The notes under the pieces were generated by a model. It saw only the letters and a list, made by a program, of their open reading frames with translations. It was not told where the DNA came from and made no database searches. Positions 44,486 to 53,301 of a stretch of DNA of 64,000 nucleotides are shown here, one piece after another. This DNA comes from Pseudopedobacter saltans DSM 12145 (lineage in GTDB: Bacteria > Bacteroidota > Bacteroidia > Sphingobacteriales > Sphingobacteriaceae), in the NCBI RefSeq assembly GCF_000190735.1, contig NC_015177.1, positions 3,472,001-3,536,000 on the forward strand, given 5' to 3'. The number at the start of each line of letters is the position of its first letter. Position 1 is the stretch's first letter. A program made the position numbers and the translations under genes.

Positions 44486-45685
44486 TCAATGTAATTTTTT
44501 TGATTCATTAATTCTGTTAAGTACTTCCAGGCAAGCTCTGGTATTATGATATGGGCATTTCCACAAACCCAATTTATCTTCATCCATAAGATTTCCAAAA
44601 CCGTCTATTCCCCAAAACCATTCGCCATTCTTACGATCAAGTATTTTCTCATCAATAAATTCCCATAATTTTTCAACCGCATTCAGATATATTTCATCCC
44701 CTGTAATTTGATAAACATTATAAAACCCGACCATGGCTTCTGCCTGAACCCACCAATGCTTCTCTCTATTTACATGCTTTTTGTCTAAATCCTTTTCATA
44801 AATAAGTGCTCCGTCTTCATCCAAGCCTTCTAAAGTCATCTTTGCTATTTCTACAGCTTTCTGTTTAAAAAGATTAATCCAATTATCATCTCCCAAGACC
44901 TCGCTAGCTTCCTTTAATAACCATGCTGCTTCTATATCATGACCATAGGAAATTAAATGCTGAGTAAATTCCCAATTTTCATTCATGAAGAGATTTAGAT
45001 GGTTAGATTCTTTGTTGATAATGAAATCATTAAAAACGGCCAATAATCGCTCTAACTGATTTTTTAATTCTTTATCGGGCCAATACTTGTACAGACTTGC
45101 ATACGCTTCCAGAATGTGCAAATGCGTATTCATCGTTTTTTTCTCATTAGCATCCTTCTCACTCAATCTCAAGTCCGAGATTTCCTGCCATGTTTGGTCA
45201 AAAGCTTCCAGATAACCTAACTTTTCTTTATCAAAACAATGCCTTTCGACAGAAGCAAATATGGAAATAGCCAAATTTAAAGCTTCTTGATTTTTGGAAA
45301 TACCATAATATTCTGATAATCCATAAATAGCAAATGCCTGCGCATAAGTCTGCTTTTTTTTATCCAAAGGGATTCCCTTATAATCAACCGTCCAGTAAAC
45401 CCCTCCGTTTAAAGTATCTATAAAATAATCTTTAATATATGTAAAAGCTCTTTTTGCCAGATCAAAGTGTTTGTCAGCTCTCGTATATCGAAAAGCAGCC
45501 GAAAAAGTCCATAATATACGACTATTTAAAACAGCCCCTTTAGGCGATTTTTCTATCACTTTATTATTGATATTCCGACGGCCTAAAAAGCCTCCAAACT
45601 CAACGTCTGGGCTATTTTCTTCCCAATAATCTAATATATCGAACAGCTCCGATTCTAAAGAAGAGTAGAGTTTTTCCTTTTCCAA
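44486..45685 (-). CDS. Cellobiose 2-epimerase-type AGE-family epimerase
   Basis: About 400 residues, an (alpha/alpha)6 barrel of the N-acylglucosamine 2-epimerase family. Motifs match cellobiose 2-epimerases: PKGAVLNSRILWTFSAAFRY, MNTHLHILEAYASLYKYWPD (His), YGHDIEAAWLLKEA (His), KHWWVQAEAMVGFYNVYQ and the PYHNTRACLE His. It converts the reducing-end mannose of mannobiose to glucose, giving mannosyl-glucose for the GH130 enzyme upstream. No ATG suits the N-terminus: TTG 45685, one base after the GH130 stop, gives MEKEKLYSSLESELFDIL; TTG 45718 would add 11 residues. Last gene of the operon. Confidence 0.92.
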   Translation of the reverse strand: MEKEKLYSSLESELFDILDYWEENSPDVEFGGFLGRRNINNKVIEKSPKGAVLNSRILWTFSAAFRYTRADKHFDLAKRAFTYIKDYFIDTLNGGVYWTVDYKGIPLDKKKQTYAQAFAIYGLSEYYGISKNQEALNLAISIFASVERHCFDKEKLGYLEAFDQTWQEISDLRLSEKDANEKKTMNTHLHILEAYASLYKYWPDKELKNQLERLLAVFNDFIINKESNHLNLFMNENWEFTQHLISYGHDIEAAWLLKEASEVLGDDNWINLFKQKAVEIAKMTLEGLDEDGALIYEKDLDKKHVNREKHWWVQAEAMVGFYNVYQITGDEIYLNAVEKLWEFIDEKILDRKNGEWFWGIDGFGNLMDEDKLGLWKCPYHNTRACLEVLNRINESKKLH

Positions 45686-45686
45686 T

Positions 45687-46862
45687 TTAATTGTATCCTT
45701 GTTTTTTATTTCTCTCAATAAGTTCCAAAATTGATTTTACAGACTCCTCTGATTTGAAACCATCTTCGGGGGTGTTTAGCACATAGTCCAAAAGCTGATC
45801 TATTGTTGACGTAGCAACATGCATTCTTGTATCGGAAGAAGCATAATAGACAAAGACTTTATTATCATCCAAAATCCATCCGTTGGCAAAAACAACATTA
45901 GAAACATCACCGATTCTCTCTTCTCCTTCCGGTGCTATAAAATATCCGGCGGGTTTTCGAATCACTTTGGTAATATCATTTAAATCCGTTAGAAACATAT
46001 ATAAAACATAACGTAGCCCGGCAGCCGTATTTCTTACGCCATGAGCTAAATGGAGCCATCCTCTTTCTGTTTTTATTGGTGCAGGCCCCTGGCCATTTTT
46101 AGATTCGTAAACGGTATGATAACGTTTTTCGTCAATAATATACTCTTTTTCTATTTCAGCATGCTGGATATCATCACAATAGCCGATTCCAATTCCTCCT
46201 CCTTTTCCCGCTTCGATAAAAGAATCCTGCGGTCTCGTGTAAAAAGCGTACTTACCGTTTACAAATTCGGGATGCAAGACTACATTTCTTTGCTGAGCTG
46301 ATTTCGTCTTTAGGTCGGGAAGACGCTCCCAGTTTTTTAAATCTTTGGTTCTTGCAATACCGCACTGTGCAATTGCTGCACTTTGATCTCCCTCTGATGC
46401 CGCCGGATCTCTTCGCTCTGTACAAAATAACCCATAAATCCAGCCGTCTTCATGCTGAACCAGTCTCATATCATAAACATTTACATCCGGCTCATTTACG
46501 GGAGGTAGGAGTATAGGTTCTCCCCAAAAGCGAAAGCCATCTATTCCGTTTTGACTTTCAGCCACAGCAAAAAAAGATTTTCTGTCTGCTCCTTCAATTC
46601 TGGCGACCAAACAGTATTTATTTTCAAATTTTATCGCTCCGGCATTAAACACCGCATTTACACCTATTCTTTCCATAAAATATGGATTGGTACGCTCATC
46701 AAAATCATATCTCCAGTTTAGCGGCACATGTGCAGCTTCTAAAACGGGAAATTTATATCTGGAATAAATTCCATTTCCGGGCTCGATCTTTATATTTTGC
46801 TGTTCCAAAAGCTCGCTATATTGCTTTTTAAGGAGCGTTTGTCTTTCTTCAAATAGTTTCAT
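45687..46862 (-). CDS. GH130 4-O-beta-mannosyl-glucose phosphorylase
   Basis: 391-residue cytoplasmic glycoside phosphorylase. It splits beta-1,4-mannosyl-glucose with phosphate into mannose 1-phosphate and glucose. Family features: [42 protein letters not shown] with the proton-donor Asp131, [42 protein letters not shown] and [14 protein letters not shown]. The match to characterised Bacteroides fragilis enzyme sequences, as I recall them, is very close. It sits between the MFS symporter (18 bp) and the epimerase (1 bp). Confidence 0.95.
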   Translation of the reverse strand: MKLFEERQTLLKKQYSELLEQQNIKIEPGNGIYSRYKFPVLEAAHVPLNWRYDFDERTNPYFMERIGVNAVFNAGAIKFENKYCLVARIEGADRKSFFAVAESQNGIDGFRFWGEPILLPPVNEPDVNVYDMRLVQHEDGWIYGLFCTERRDPAASEGDQSAAIAQCGIARTKDLKNWERLPDLKTKSAQQRNVVLHPEFVNGKYAFYTRPQDSFIEAGKGGGIGIGYCDDIQHAEIEKEYIIDEKRYHTVYESKNGQGPAPIKTERGWLHLAHGVRNTAAGLRYVLYMFLTDLNDITKVIRKPAGYFIAPEGEERIGDVSNVVFANGWILDDNKVFVYYASSDTRMHVATSTIDQLLDYVLNTPEDGFKSEESVKSILELIERNKKQGYN

Positions 46863-46880
46863 AAATATGTTTGACTAATT

Positions 46881-48293
46881 TTAAAAACTGTTCCTTACCA
46901 GTTTTTCCTTTTCTCTTCTATTATTAAGTTCTTCTGTTATCTCGACCATTTTTTTATCGGAAAGCGAGTAATAAAAAATAAATACCATTGAAATAATTGC
47001 TCCAAGAGCTGGAATGATACTCATCATTAATCGCAATCCTGTCTGAGTGCCTTCCGATTGAACCGCATTCGCTTCAAAACCAAATATGGCAAGCATCCAT
47101 CCGGTAAAAGCTCCGCCTAAAGTCCAGCCTAATTTCTGAGACATTGATGATGATGAAAAAATCAATCCGGTGGCTCTGCGTCCTGTCCGCCATTCAGAAT
47201 AATCGGCTATATCTGCATACATAGACCATAAGAGAGGGAATATAGATCCTGCACAAATACTTATCAGAAACTGAAAAAGGAAAATCAATATCAAATGGCG
47301 CTCTTGAAAAAAGAAAAATCCAGTACTTAAAATAGCCGCCATTAGCATCGCATAAGCAAATGTGCTTTTCTTTCCAATTTTATCAGATATCGGCTTGGCT
47401 AATATCACACCCACAATATTAGCGGCCTGCCCAAGAACCAAATACAGGCTACTGTAATTAATTGTTGTATTTATAATCGGTAGTCGAAATGCCTCCTGAT
47501 TTATAAAGTAATATTTAAAATAAAATATTGCCGAGCCATCTCTAAGCGAATTGAAAATCAAAGTAAAAACGCCTGCTCCTAATAAGATAAACCATGGCTT
47601 ATTAGTCCCCAGATCCGTCAAATCTTGTTTTAAAGAAGTTTTTTGTTCTTTAGGGGGGCGTATTCTCTCCTTTGTCCAAAAGAAAGTAAAAAGAAAAAGG
47701 AGAGAAGCTATTACTGCAAAAAAGGTCATTGTCAGTCTCCAGCCGTACTTTATACTATTTTGGGAAGAAAAATCACTAAAAAAATTAACCAGAGGCTCGG
47801 CTAAAGCCAGTACTAAAATACTTCCCGCAAAAGCGAAAACAAATCTATAAGTAGAGAGCGTTGTTCTTTCTTTGCTATCCGCCGTCATAACCCCCATCAA
47901 TGATGCATAAGGGACATTAATTGCGGAATAAACCATCATCATCAATGTATATGTTATGTAAGCATAAATAATTTTTCCATTCGGCGTTAAGTCGGGAGAG
48001 GCAAAAGTCAGCACCCCAACTAATCCAAAAGGTATAGCTACCCATAAAATATATGGTCTAAACTTTCCCCATTTTGTTTCGGTTCGATCTGCCAGTATTC
48101 CTATAATGGGATCGAAAGCTGTATCCCAAATTCGAGTAACAAGAAACATTGTTCCCACAACAGCGGCTGATATACCAAATACATCTGTATAATAATAAAG
48201 CAGATAAACCGAAAATATCTTCCAGAACATAGAGGAAGAGAAATCTCCAAATCCATATCCTACCTTTTCCTTTAAACTTAATTTTTGGTGCAT
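46881..48293 (-). CDS. GPH-type sugar/cation symporter (mannobiose importer)
   Basis: 470 residues, 12 hydrophobic helices of the glycoside-pentoside-hexuronide family. Hallmarks: EKVGYGFGDFSSSMFWKI, TRIWDTAFDPIIGILADRTETKWGKFRPYIL and NVPYASLMGVMTADSKERTTLSTYR. Cation coupling (Na+ or H+) is family knowledge. Its place between the mannanase (4 bp) and the GH130 gene (18 bp) argues for import of mannobiose or short manno-oligosaccharides. Confidence 0.93.
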   Translation of the reverse strand: MHQKLSLKEKVGYGFGDFSSSMFWKIFSVYLLYYYTDVFGISAAVVGTMFLVTRIWDTAFDPIIGILADRTETKWGKFRPYILWVAIPFGLVGVLTFASPDLTPNGKIIYAYITYTLMMMVYSAINVPYASLMGVMTADSKERTTLSTYRFVFAFAGSILVLALAEPLVNFFSDFSSQNSIKYGWRLTMTFFAVIASLLFLFTFFWTKERIRPPKEQKTSLKQDLTDLGTNKPWFILLGAGVFTLIFNSLRDGSAIFYFKYYFINQEAFRLPIINTTINYSSLYLVLGQAANIVGVILAKPISDKIGKKSTFAYAMLMAAILSTGFFFFQERHLILIFLFQFLISICAGSIFPLLWSMYADIADYSEWRTGRRATGLIFSSSSMSQKLGWTLGGAFTGWMLAIFGFEANAVQSEGTQTGLRLMMSIIPALGAIISMVFIFYYSLSDKKMVEITEELNNRREKEKLVRNSF

Positions 48294-48297
48294 AGTG

Positions 48298-49446
48298 TTA
48301 TTGATATATTTTCTGTTTGCCCAGGTCTTTTAGAAACATCATTTTCTTCAACGTATAGAATTTTTTGAAATCAATTGCGGAGAGTTGCCCCTTATAGGGA
48401 GCGTAATAATGCATTTTTCCTTCATCGTTTAACCCGTGATTTCTCCAGACAAGCACATAAGAAATTGGAAAATCTTTGATAACCGGATAAAGCGTTTTAG
48501 TCCACCAATCTGGATCAGGAACGGATTCAAATCCAGTTTCTGCCAATGCGGATGGTTTATCCAACTTTTTAGCTACAGATGTAAGAATTTGCAGATTATT
48601 TCTTAGTTTCTCCTGATAAATATGTTTAGACTCCTTTAATTGGCTTGCAGTTGGGTTTTCTGGTGCAAATTGATAAATATCAAAACTAACCATATCTGCA
48701 TAGCTATTTCCCGGATATCTCTCTAAGAACTCGTCTTCGCCATTGAAACTATTTGTATTAAACACATATATCAAATGGTGAAGGTGTTTCTTGTTTTTCA
48801 AATAGTCGACGGTAAAGCGCCAGAGTGTTATAAACTCATCTTTTGAACAGTGGGGTCTTCCCCACCAGAACCATGCACCATTTAATTCGTGAAATGGGCG
48901 AAACAAAACAGGAATTTTTGTTCCGTCTGCCGTTTCAAAACGATTCAAAAATCCGGCAACTCTATCTAACCATAAAATATAATCGTTATGTAGCTTTCCT
49001 TTTGGAAGAATATCAACAACTGCTTTTGTAGTATCCCAGGCACTTCCTCCTGATACTGGATTCGCCAAATGCCAGCTTATTGTGTTTATTCCTCCCTTTT
49101 TGTATACTTCCTTTGCAAAGGAAATTATCTTTTCAAAAGGAACCTTATCTAAGTTTTCAGGTTTCTCGAATTCAACTCCTCCAATATCCCATCCGAAAAC
49201 AGCGGGGTAGTCATTAACAATATCGTTTATATCACTTCTGTTTTTTTCGTATTTCCATCTTACCCCATATGCCAAATCGTCCTGATGACCAAACAATATC
49301 TTCTTTCCCAAAAGCCCCTTAACACTTTTATATACTGCCAGAGTCTCCTTAGTCGCATTTGGATCTATTAACTGTGCCAGAGCCGTATGTTGTAAAAAAT
49401 AACTCACTAAAAACAGTGTAAAGATTTTATAGATTCTGATTGCCAT
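48298..49446 (-). CDS. GH26 beta-mannanase / mannobiose-forming enzyme
   Basis: 382 residues. Sec signal peptide 1-24 (SYFLQHTALAQ), no lipobox, so periplasmic or released. GH26 (alpha/beta)8 domain: substrate part ILFGHQDDLAYG, catalytic acid/base Glu187 in LFRPFHELNGAWFWWG, nucleophile Glu303 in SALAETGFE. Related enzymes from B. fragilis release mannobiose from linear mannan. First gene of the four-gene catabolic operon, divergent from the AraC regulator. Confidence 0.95.
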   Translation of the reverse strand: MAIRIYKIFTLFLVSYFLQHTALAQLIDPNATKETLAVYKSVKGLLGKKILFGHQDDLAYGVRWKYEKNRSDINDIVNDYPAVFGWDIGGVEFEKPENLDKVPFEKIISFAKEVYKKGGINTISWHLANPVSGGSAWDTTKAVVDILPKGKLHNDYILWLDRVAGFLNRFETADGTKIPVLFRPFHELNGAWFWWGRPHCSKDEFITLWRFTVDYLKNKKHLHHLIYVFNTNSFNGEDEFLERYPGNSYADMVSFDIYQFAPENPTASQLKESKHIYQEKLRNNLQILTSVAKKLDKPSALAETGFESVPDPDWWTKTLYPVIKDFPISYVLVWRNHGLNDEGKMHYYAPYKGQLSAIDFKKFYTLKKMMFLKDLGKQKIYQ

Positions 49447-49665
49447 TTATCCGGTTTATAATATTCAATTATAGCAACTAATATGCTTTTATATATAATA
49501 CTTTTTTAACATTTATTCTCCTTTTTTTGACCTAACTAATTTTAAACAATGCGTTCAATTACACTTTGAGCTTAATTCCAAAGATTTATTGCATTTTTCC
49601 TCCGCATATTTATTTGTCTTATCCCTGTTAAAACGTATATTTCAACAAGTAAATGCTTTTTGATT
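49447..49665. promoter_or_regulatory. Divergent control region of the mannan operon and araC-type regulator
   Basis: 219 bp between two divergent starts and so expected to carry both promoters and any AraC-regulator site. It is AT-rich; I found no repeat that can be called an operator with confidence and no unambiguous TAnnTTTG box. Confidence 0.5.
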
Positions 49666-50547
49666 ATGAACCAATCTACGATAACGAAAGAGATCACGCC
49701 TCTAACACAAAACGATTGCTTTACACTGTTTTCCCGGGTGAAGAAGAACTTCAATTTTCCTTTGCATTACCATGATGAGTTTGAACTCAATCTTATCTTA
49801 AATGCAAAAGGAGCTAAAAGAATAGTCGGCGATCACATTCATGTTATTGAGGACACAGAATTGGTTCTTGTTGGCCCAAACCTTCCCCATGCGTGGTTTA
49901 CACATGAATGCAAAAGTGAGAGCATCAAAGAGATTACTATCCAATGGCATAATAATTTATTGGACGATGTTTTTTTAAAAAGAAATCAACTCCATTTTAT
50001 AAAAAAAATGTTTGAAAGAAGCTCTAAAGGACTTTCTTTTTCACGTGAAACTATCGAAGGGATATTACCTCGAATACTTTCTTTGGAAAAAAAGTCGGGT
50101 TTTGATTCGGTAATGTCCCTTTTTTTTATCCTTCACGACCTTTCCACCGGCAAAGGGATGACCACACTGTCGGACTCTGGCTTTAGAGACAACGGTAAGA
50201 TCTCTTTTAATAGCAGAAGAATTGACAAAGCTTTTGATTATATGAACAATAATTATGGCAAACCAATTGTATTAAAAGATGTGGCCACACTTGTCAACAT
50301 GACGGAAGCCTCCTTTTCCAGATTTATAAAGAAAAGAACAGGTGTTACATTCATAGATAGTCTCAACGAAATACGCTTAGGTCACGCGACAAGAATGCTT
50401 ATAGAAACCACACATTCTGTAGCAGAGATTTCTTACAACTGTGGATTTAATAATATTTCCAATTTTAACAGAATTTTTAAGAAGAAAAAGGGCTGTACAC
50501 CTACTGATTTCAGACAGGATTATAGTGGAACTAGAATTTTTATTTAA
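49666..50547 (+). CDS. AraC-family transcriptional regulator of the mannan locus
   Basis: 293 residues from ATG 49666 (an in-frame TTG two codons earlier is rejected). N-terminal cupin sensor (about 20-100, FNFPLHYHDEFELNLILNAKG and LVLVGPNLPHAWFTH, which resembles sugar-binding cupins). C-terminal double HTH (about 187-290, AFDYMNNNYGKPIVLKDVATLVNMTEASFSRFIKKRTGVTF and YNCGFNNISNFNRIFKKKKGCTPTDFR). Its place between the SusCD and catabolic units suggests it regulates both by binding a mannan-derived sugar; the ligand is inferred. Confidence 0.93.
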   Translation: MNQSTITKEITPLTQNDCFTLFSRVKKNFNFPLHYHDEFELNLILNAKGAKRIVGDHIHVIEDTELVLVGPNLPHAWFTHECKSESIKEITIQWHNNLLDDVFLKRNQLHFIKKMFERSSKGLSFSRETIEGILPRILSLEKKSGFDSVMSLFFILHDLSTGKGMTTLSDSGFRDNGKISFNSRRIDKAFDYMNNNYGKPIVLKDVATLVNMTEASFSRFIKKRTGVTFIDSLNEIRLGHATRMLIETTHSVAEISYNCGFNNISNFNRIFKKKKGCTPTDFRQDYSGTRIFI

Positions 50548-50557
50548 AAAATTAATC

Positions 50558-50601
50558 CACAAAAAATCCCGTTCAACCAAATATGAACGGGATTTTTTGT
50601 G
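50558..50601. terminator. Bidirectional terminator between araC-type gene and SusCD unit
   Basis: 18-bp perfect inverted repeat (50558-50575 with 50584-50601, eight-base loop), flanked by A-run on the 5' arm and T-run on the 3' arm, so it works in both directions between convergent genes. Confidence 0.9.
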
Positions 50602-50608
50602 ACTCCTC

Positions 50609-51640
50609 TTACATTAACACCATATCATCTATATAAATAACCGTTGTTATTACATTCGAAAACTCTTTTACTTCTATATAGTTTAACGTTGCAAGAGTGC
50701 CAAATTGAGACAACGGAATTTCATAAGTAACCCATTTATTTGCTTCTGAAATAGTAATATCTTTGTATCCGGTAGTAGAACTATTATTCAGGAATATCCT
50801 TATCTTTTTTCCTACCGATGCACTTTCTGCATACAGAGAAAATTTAAGTGAACTATACCCTGTTAAGCTCATTGCTGTATTTTTCTTTATCCTGAAACCT
50901 CCATATCCAGCGGAATAAGTTGCTTTTACTGAGGAATTTCCTCGTAATACCGGAGAAGGCGCCTGTACTACAGTATAATTGGCGCTATATGGTGAATAAA
51001 TCCAATCCGTAGCAAGAGCGTCGGTGAATATCATATATTTAAAGCCAAATATCCCTGCTGATTGCATTTCTCCACTGCTGGTCTTAACAGTTATATAACC
51101 GTAGGGAACTGCAGGTACTTTTACCTTTATTTCTGTTGGTGTAGAAGAGACTATTTCTGCCTCCTGGTCTCCAAACTTAACGCTCTTCAAATTAATAAAG
51201 TTCAATCCGGTTACGGTAATTATATCTCCGGGATCGCCTACGGATGGTGTAATATTTTGCACCAAAGGTAGCGGTTGTTTAATCTGGAAATCATATTTTA
51301 CCGAACCATATTTGGTAAAAACCGTTATCGGGTTATTTAGCACATCTGGTAAAATAGATGGAATTTTCACAGTAACAGTAGTATCATCAGCGTAGAGAAG
51401 AGAATCTGAGGCCAGAACAGTATTGAAGTCTATTTTATAAGTAGAAGCCAACCCTTTTCCTCTAATGATAATCCAGTCTCCAAAATCACAAAATGAAAGA
51501 GCGTCTGTTCTGTTGCTGAGATTTGTTACAGATGTAATTTGAGGAGGAGTAGTATCTTCCTTTTCCTCATTATTTTTTTTACAGGCAGCGAGTAAGACAA
51601 GAGTCGACATGCCCAAGAGTATTTTTTTAAGATTTTTCAT
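50609..51640 (-). CDS. Surface glycan-binding lipoprotein with IPT/TIG domains (SGBP)
   Basis: About 343 residues from ATG 51640 (a TTG eight codons upstream rejected). Lipobox LVLLAAC gives lipidated Cys20. Two IPT/TIG-type Ig-like domains follow (about 35-110, ITSVTNLSNRTD; about 118-195, PLVQNITPSVGDPGDIITVTGLNFINLKSVKFGDQEAEIVSSTPTEIKVKVP), then a C-terminal beta-rich glycan-binding-like domain (about 200-343). It is third in the SusC-SusD operon, the position of SusE/SusF-type proteins, though it is not similar to SusE itself. Mannan binding is inferred from context. Confidence 0.85.
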   Translation of the reverse strand: MKNLKKILLGMSTLVLLAACKKNNEEKEDTTPPQITSVTNLSNRTDALSFCDFGDWIIIRGKGLASTYKIDFNTVLASDSLLYADDTTVTVKIPSILPDVLNNPITVFTKYGSVKYDFQIKQPLPLVQNITPSVGDPGDIITVTGLNFINLKSVKFGDQEAEIVSSTPTEIKVKVPAVPYGYITVKTSSGEMQSAGIFGFKYMIFTDALATDWIYSPYSANYTVVQAPSPVLRGNSSVKATYSAGYGGFRIKKNTAMSLTGYSSLKFSLYAESASVGKKIRIFLNNSSTTGYKDITISEANKWVTYEIPLSQFGTLATLNYIEVKEFSNVITTVIYIDDMVLM

Positions 51641-51657
51641 TTTCACGATTTTAAAAA

Positions 51658-53289
51658 TTACCAAAACTTATTATTTTCTTTGATGGCTTTGTTGGAAAGC
51701 ATTTCTCCATTTGGTATAGGAAATAGCAAATGTTTTTCGGTCCTCACTTTTGAAATATTATCTTGTCCGGTACTTATTTTATTCATTACCTGCAAATAAA
51801 TCCCCCAGCGTAACAAATCAAATCTTCTTACGCCTTCAAACACAAATTCTCTAGCCCTTTCTGCTATTACAAAACTGCGAAACTCATCTTGAGTTAGTCC
51901 CGAAACCATAGTTGCATGAGCCCGGTCTCTTATCATTTTTAAATACTCATAAGCTTTCAGCGAAGGGGTCGTACTCAATTCGTTTTCCGCTTCGGCGGCA
52001 ATCAAATAAACTTCTGCATATCGTAACAGGGGAAAAAAAGCATCGCTATTAGCAATAGTTTGATTTTCCACACTTTCATACTTTATCACATACGCTCTAT
52101 CGTCCGTTGTACCATTGTTTGCATAAGTAACTCCTCCGATCATTTTATAAGTCGCTGCCTCCCAAGAAGGATAGAAATATTTAGTTTTATTTGCATTATT
52201 CATTTCATAGTTATGCTTTACACCTTCCAGTACACGAAGATCATTAACCTCATAGTCCTTGTAATGATTATTTGTAAACCAAACAGCCCCACGGCCGAAT
52301 GTAGAAAATGCAGAAAAATAAGCATTTAAGTTATTGGTAAAAAGATCTGTTCCGGCTAAAGACTGTAGTTCCCACATATGCTCCTTCTTATTTCTATTGT
52401 CCTTATTCCATAAGTCTTTCCAGGAAGTAAATAAAGAATATTCATTGTCTCCCAATAACTCGACGGCTTTGTCTCTTGCCAATTTAAAATACTCTTTACT
52501 ATCCAACCCCTCCAAACCGGCAACAACAGTCTTTTGATAAGTATAAAGATTGTTATTCTGCCCTCCGCGCACACTAATCTGTACATTTGCCAAGGAACCA
52601 GACGCCATTGTAAGGTAAACTTTCGCTAAAAAAGCTTTTGCTACACCTCTTTTTACTCTGCCGGGTTCTCCAGATTTAGGGTTCCCCTCTGGCAATAGCA
52701 TTTGTTCTGCTTTTTTAAAATCTTCTATTATAAATGCGTATACATCTTTCACAGATGATTTTGGAACATTTGGATTTGGATCAACAGACAGAGACTTATC
52801 TCTTATGGGTATCTGTCCGTATAACTGAACCAGTTGAAAATAAGCCCACCCTCTAAGACAATAAGCTTCGCCAATAATTCGGGTTTTAATCTCAGGATCA
52901 ATATTTTCATTTATCTCGCTAACATTTTCAATAACCGTATTGGCTCTTGAAATTAAAGAGTAAAATCCAACCCAAGGTCCATCAACTCCCCAATATCCCT
53001 GAAAGTTACCTGCTCCTGATGTTCCCAAAAACCAATCCGCGCCAGAAACATGGTCATCATCCAGCATTGTCATGTTCCAAATAGGTTGTTTATACAAATC
53101 CCAGGAATATAAAGTATTATACACCCCATTTATAGCAATTTTTGCGTCGCTTTCGTTTTTATAGAAATTATTAGGCGACAAAAATGAATATGGTTTTTCT
53201 TCTAATGCTTTTTTACAAGAGGAGACCATTGTTATTGCCAACGTTGCAAACACAAAAGTCCTTTTAGTATTTTTAAACAAATTTTTCAT
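51658..53289 (-). CDS. susD: SusD/RagB-type nutrient-binding outer-membrane lipoprotein
   Basis: 543 residues. Lipoprotein signal with Cys25 (ITMVSSCKKALEEKP). SusD fold: the N-terminal TPR-like helices (SDAKIAINGVYNTLYSWDLY, YCLRGWAYFQLVQLYGQIPI) and the C-terminal FPLLRYAEVYLIAAEAENE and FVIAERAREFVFEGVRRFDLLRWG, LFPIPNGEMLSNKAIKENNKFW. Acts as the lid and glycan-binding partner of the SusC 12 bp upstream. Substrate assigned to manno-oligosaccharide by locus. Confidence 0.96.
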   Translation of the reverse strand: MKNLFKNTKRTFVFATLAITMVSSCKKALEEKPYSFLSPNNFYKNESDAKIAINGVYNTLYSWDLYKQPIWNMTMLDDDHVSGADWFLGTSGAGNFQGYWGVDGPWVGFYSLISRANTVIENVSEINENIDPEIKTRIIGEAYCLRGWAYFQLVQLYGQIPIRDKSLSVDPNPNVPKSSVKDVYAFIIEDFKKAEQMLLPEGNPKSGEPGRVKRGVAKAFLAKVYLTMASGSLANVQISVRGGQNNNLYTYQKTVVAGLEGLDSKEYFKLARDKAVELLGDNEYSLFTSWKDLWNKDNRNKKEHMWELQSLAGTDLFTNNLNAYFSAFSTFGRGAVWFTNNHYKDYEVNDLRVLEGVKHNYEMNNANKTKYFYPSWEAATYKMIGGVTYANNGTTDDRAYVIKYESVENQTIANSDAFFPLLRYAEVYLIAAEAENELSTTPSLKAYEYLKMIRDRAHATMVSGLTQDEFRSFVIAERAREFVFEGVRRFDLLRWGIYLQVMNKISTGQDNISKVRTEKHLLFPIPNGEMLSNKAIKENNKFW

Positions 53290-53301
53290 GATTAAATTAT
53301 T

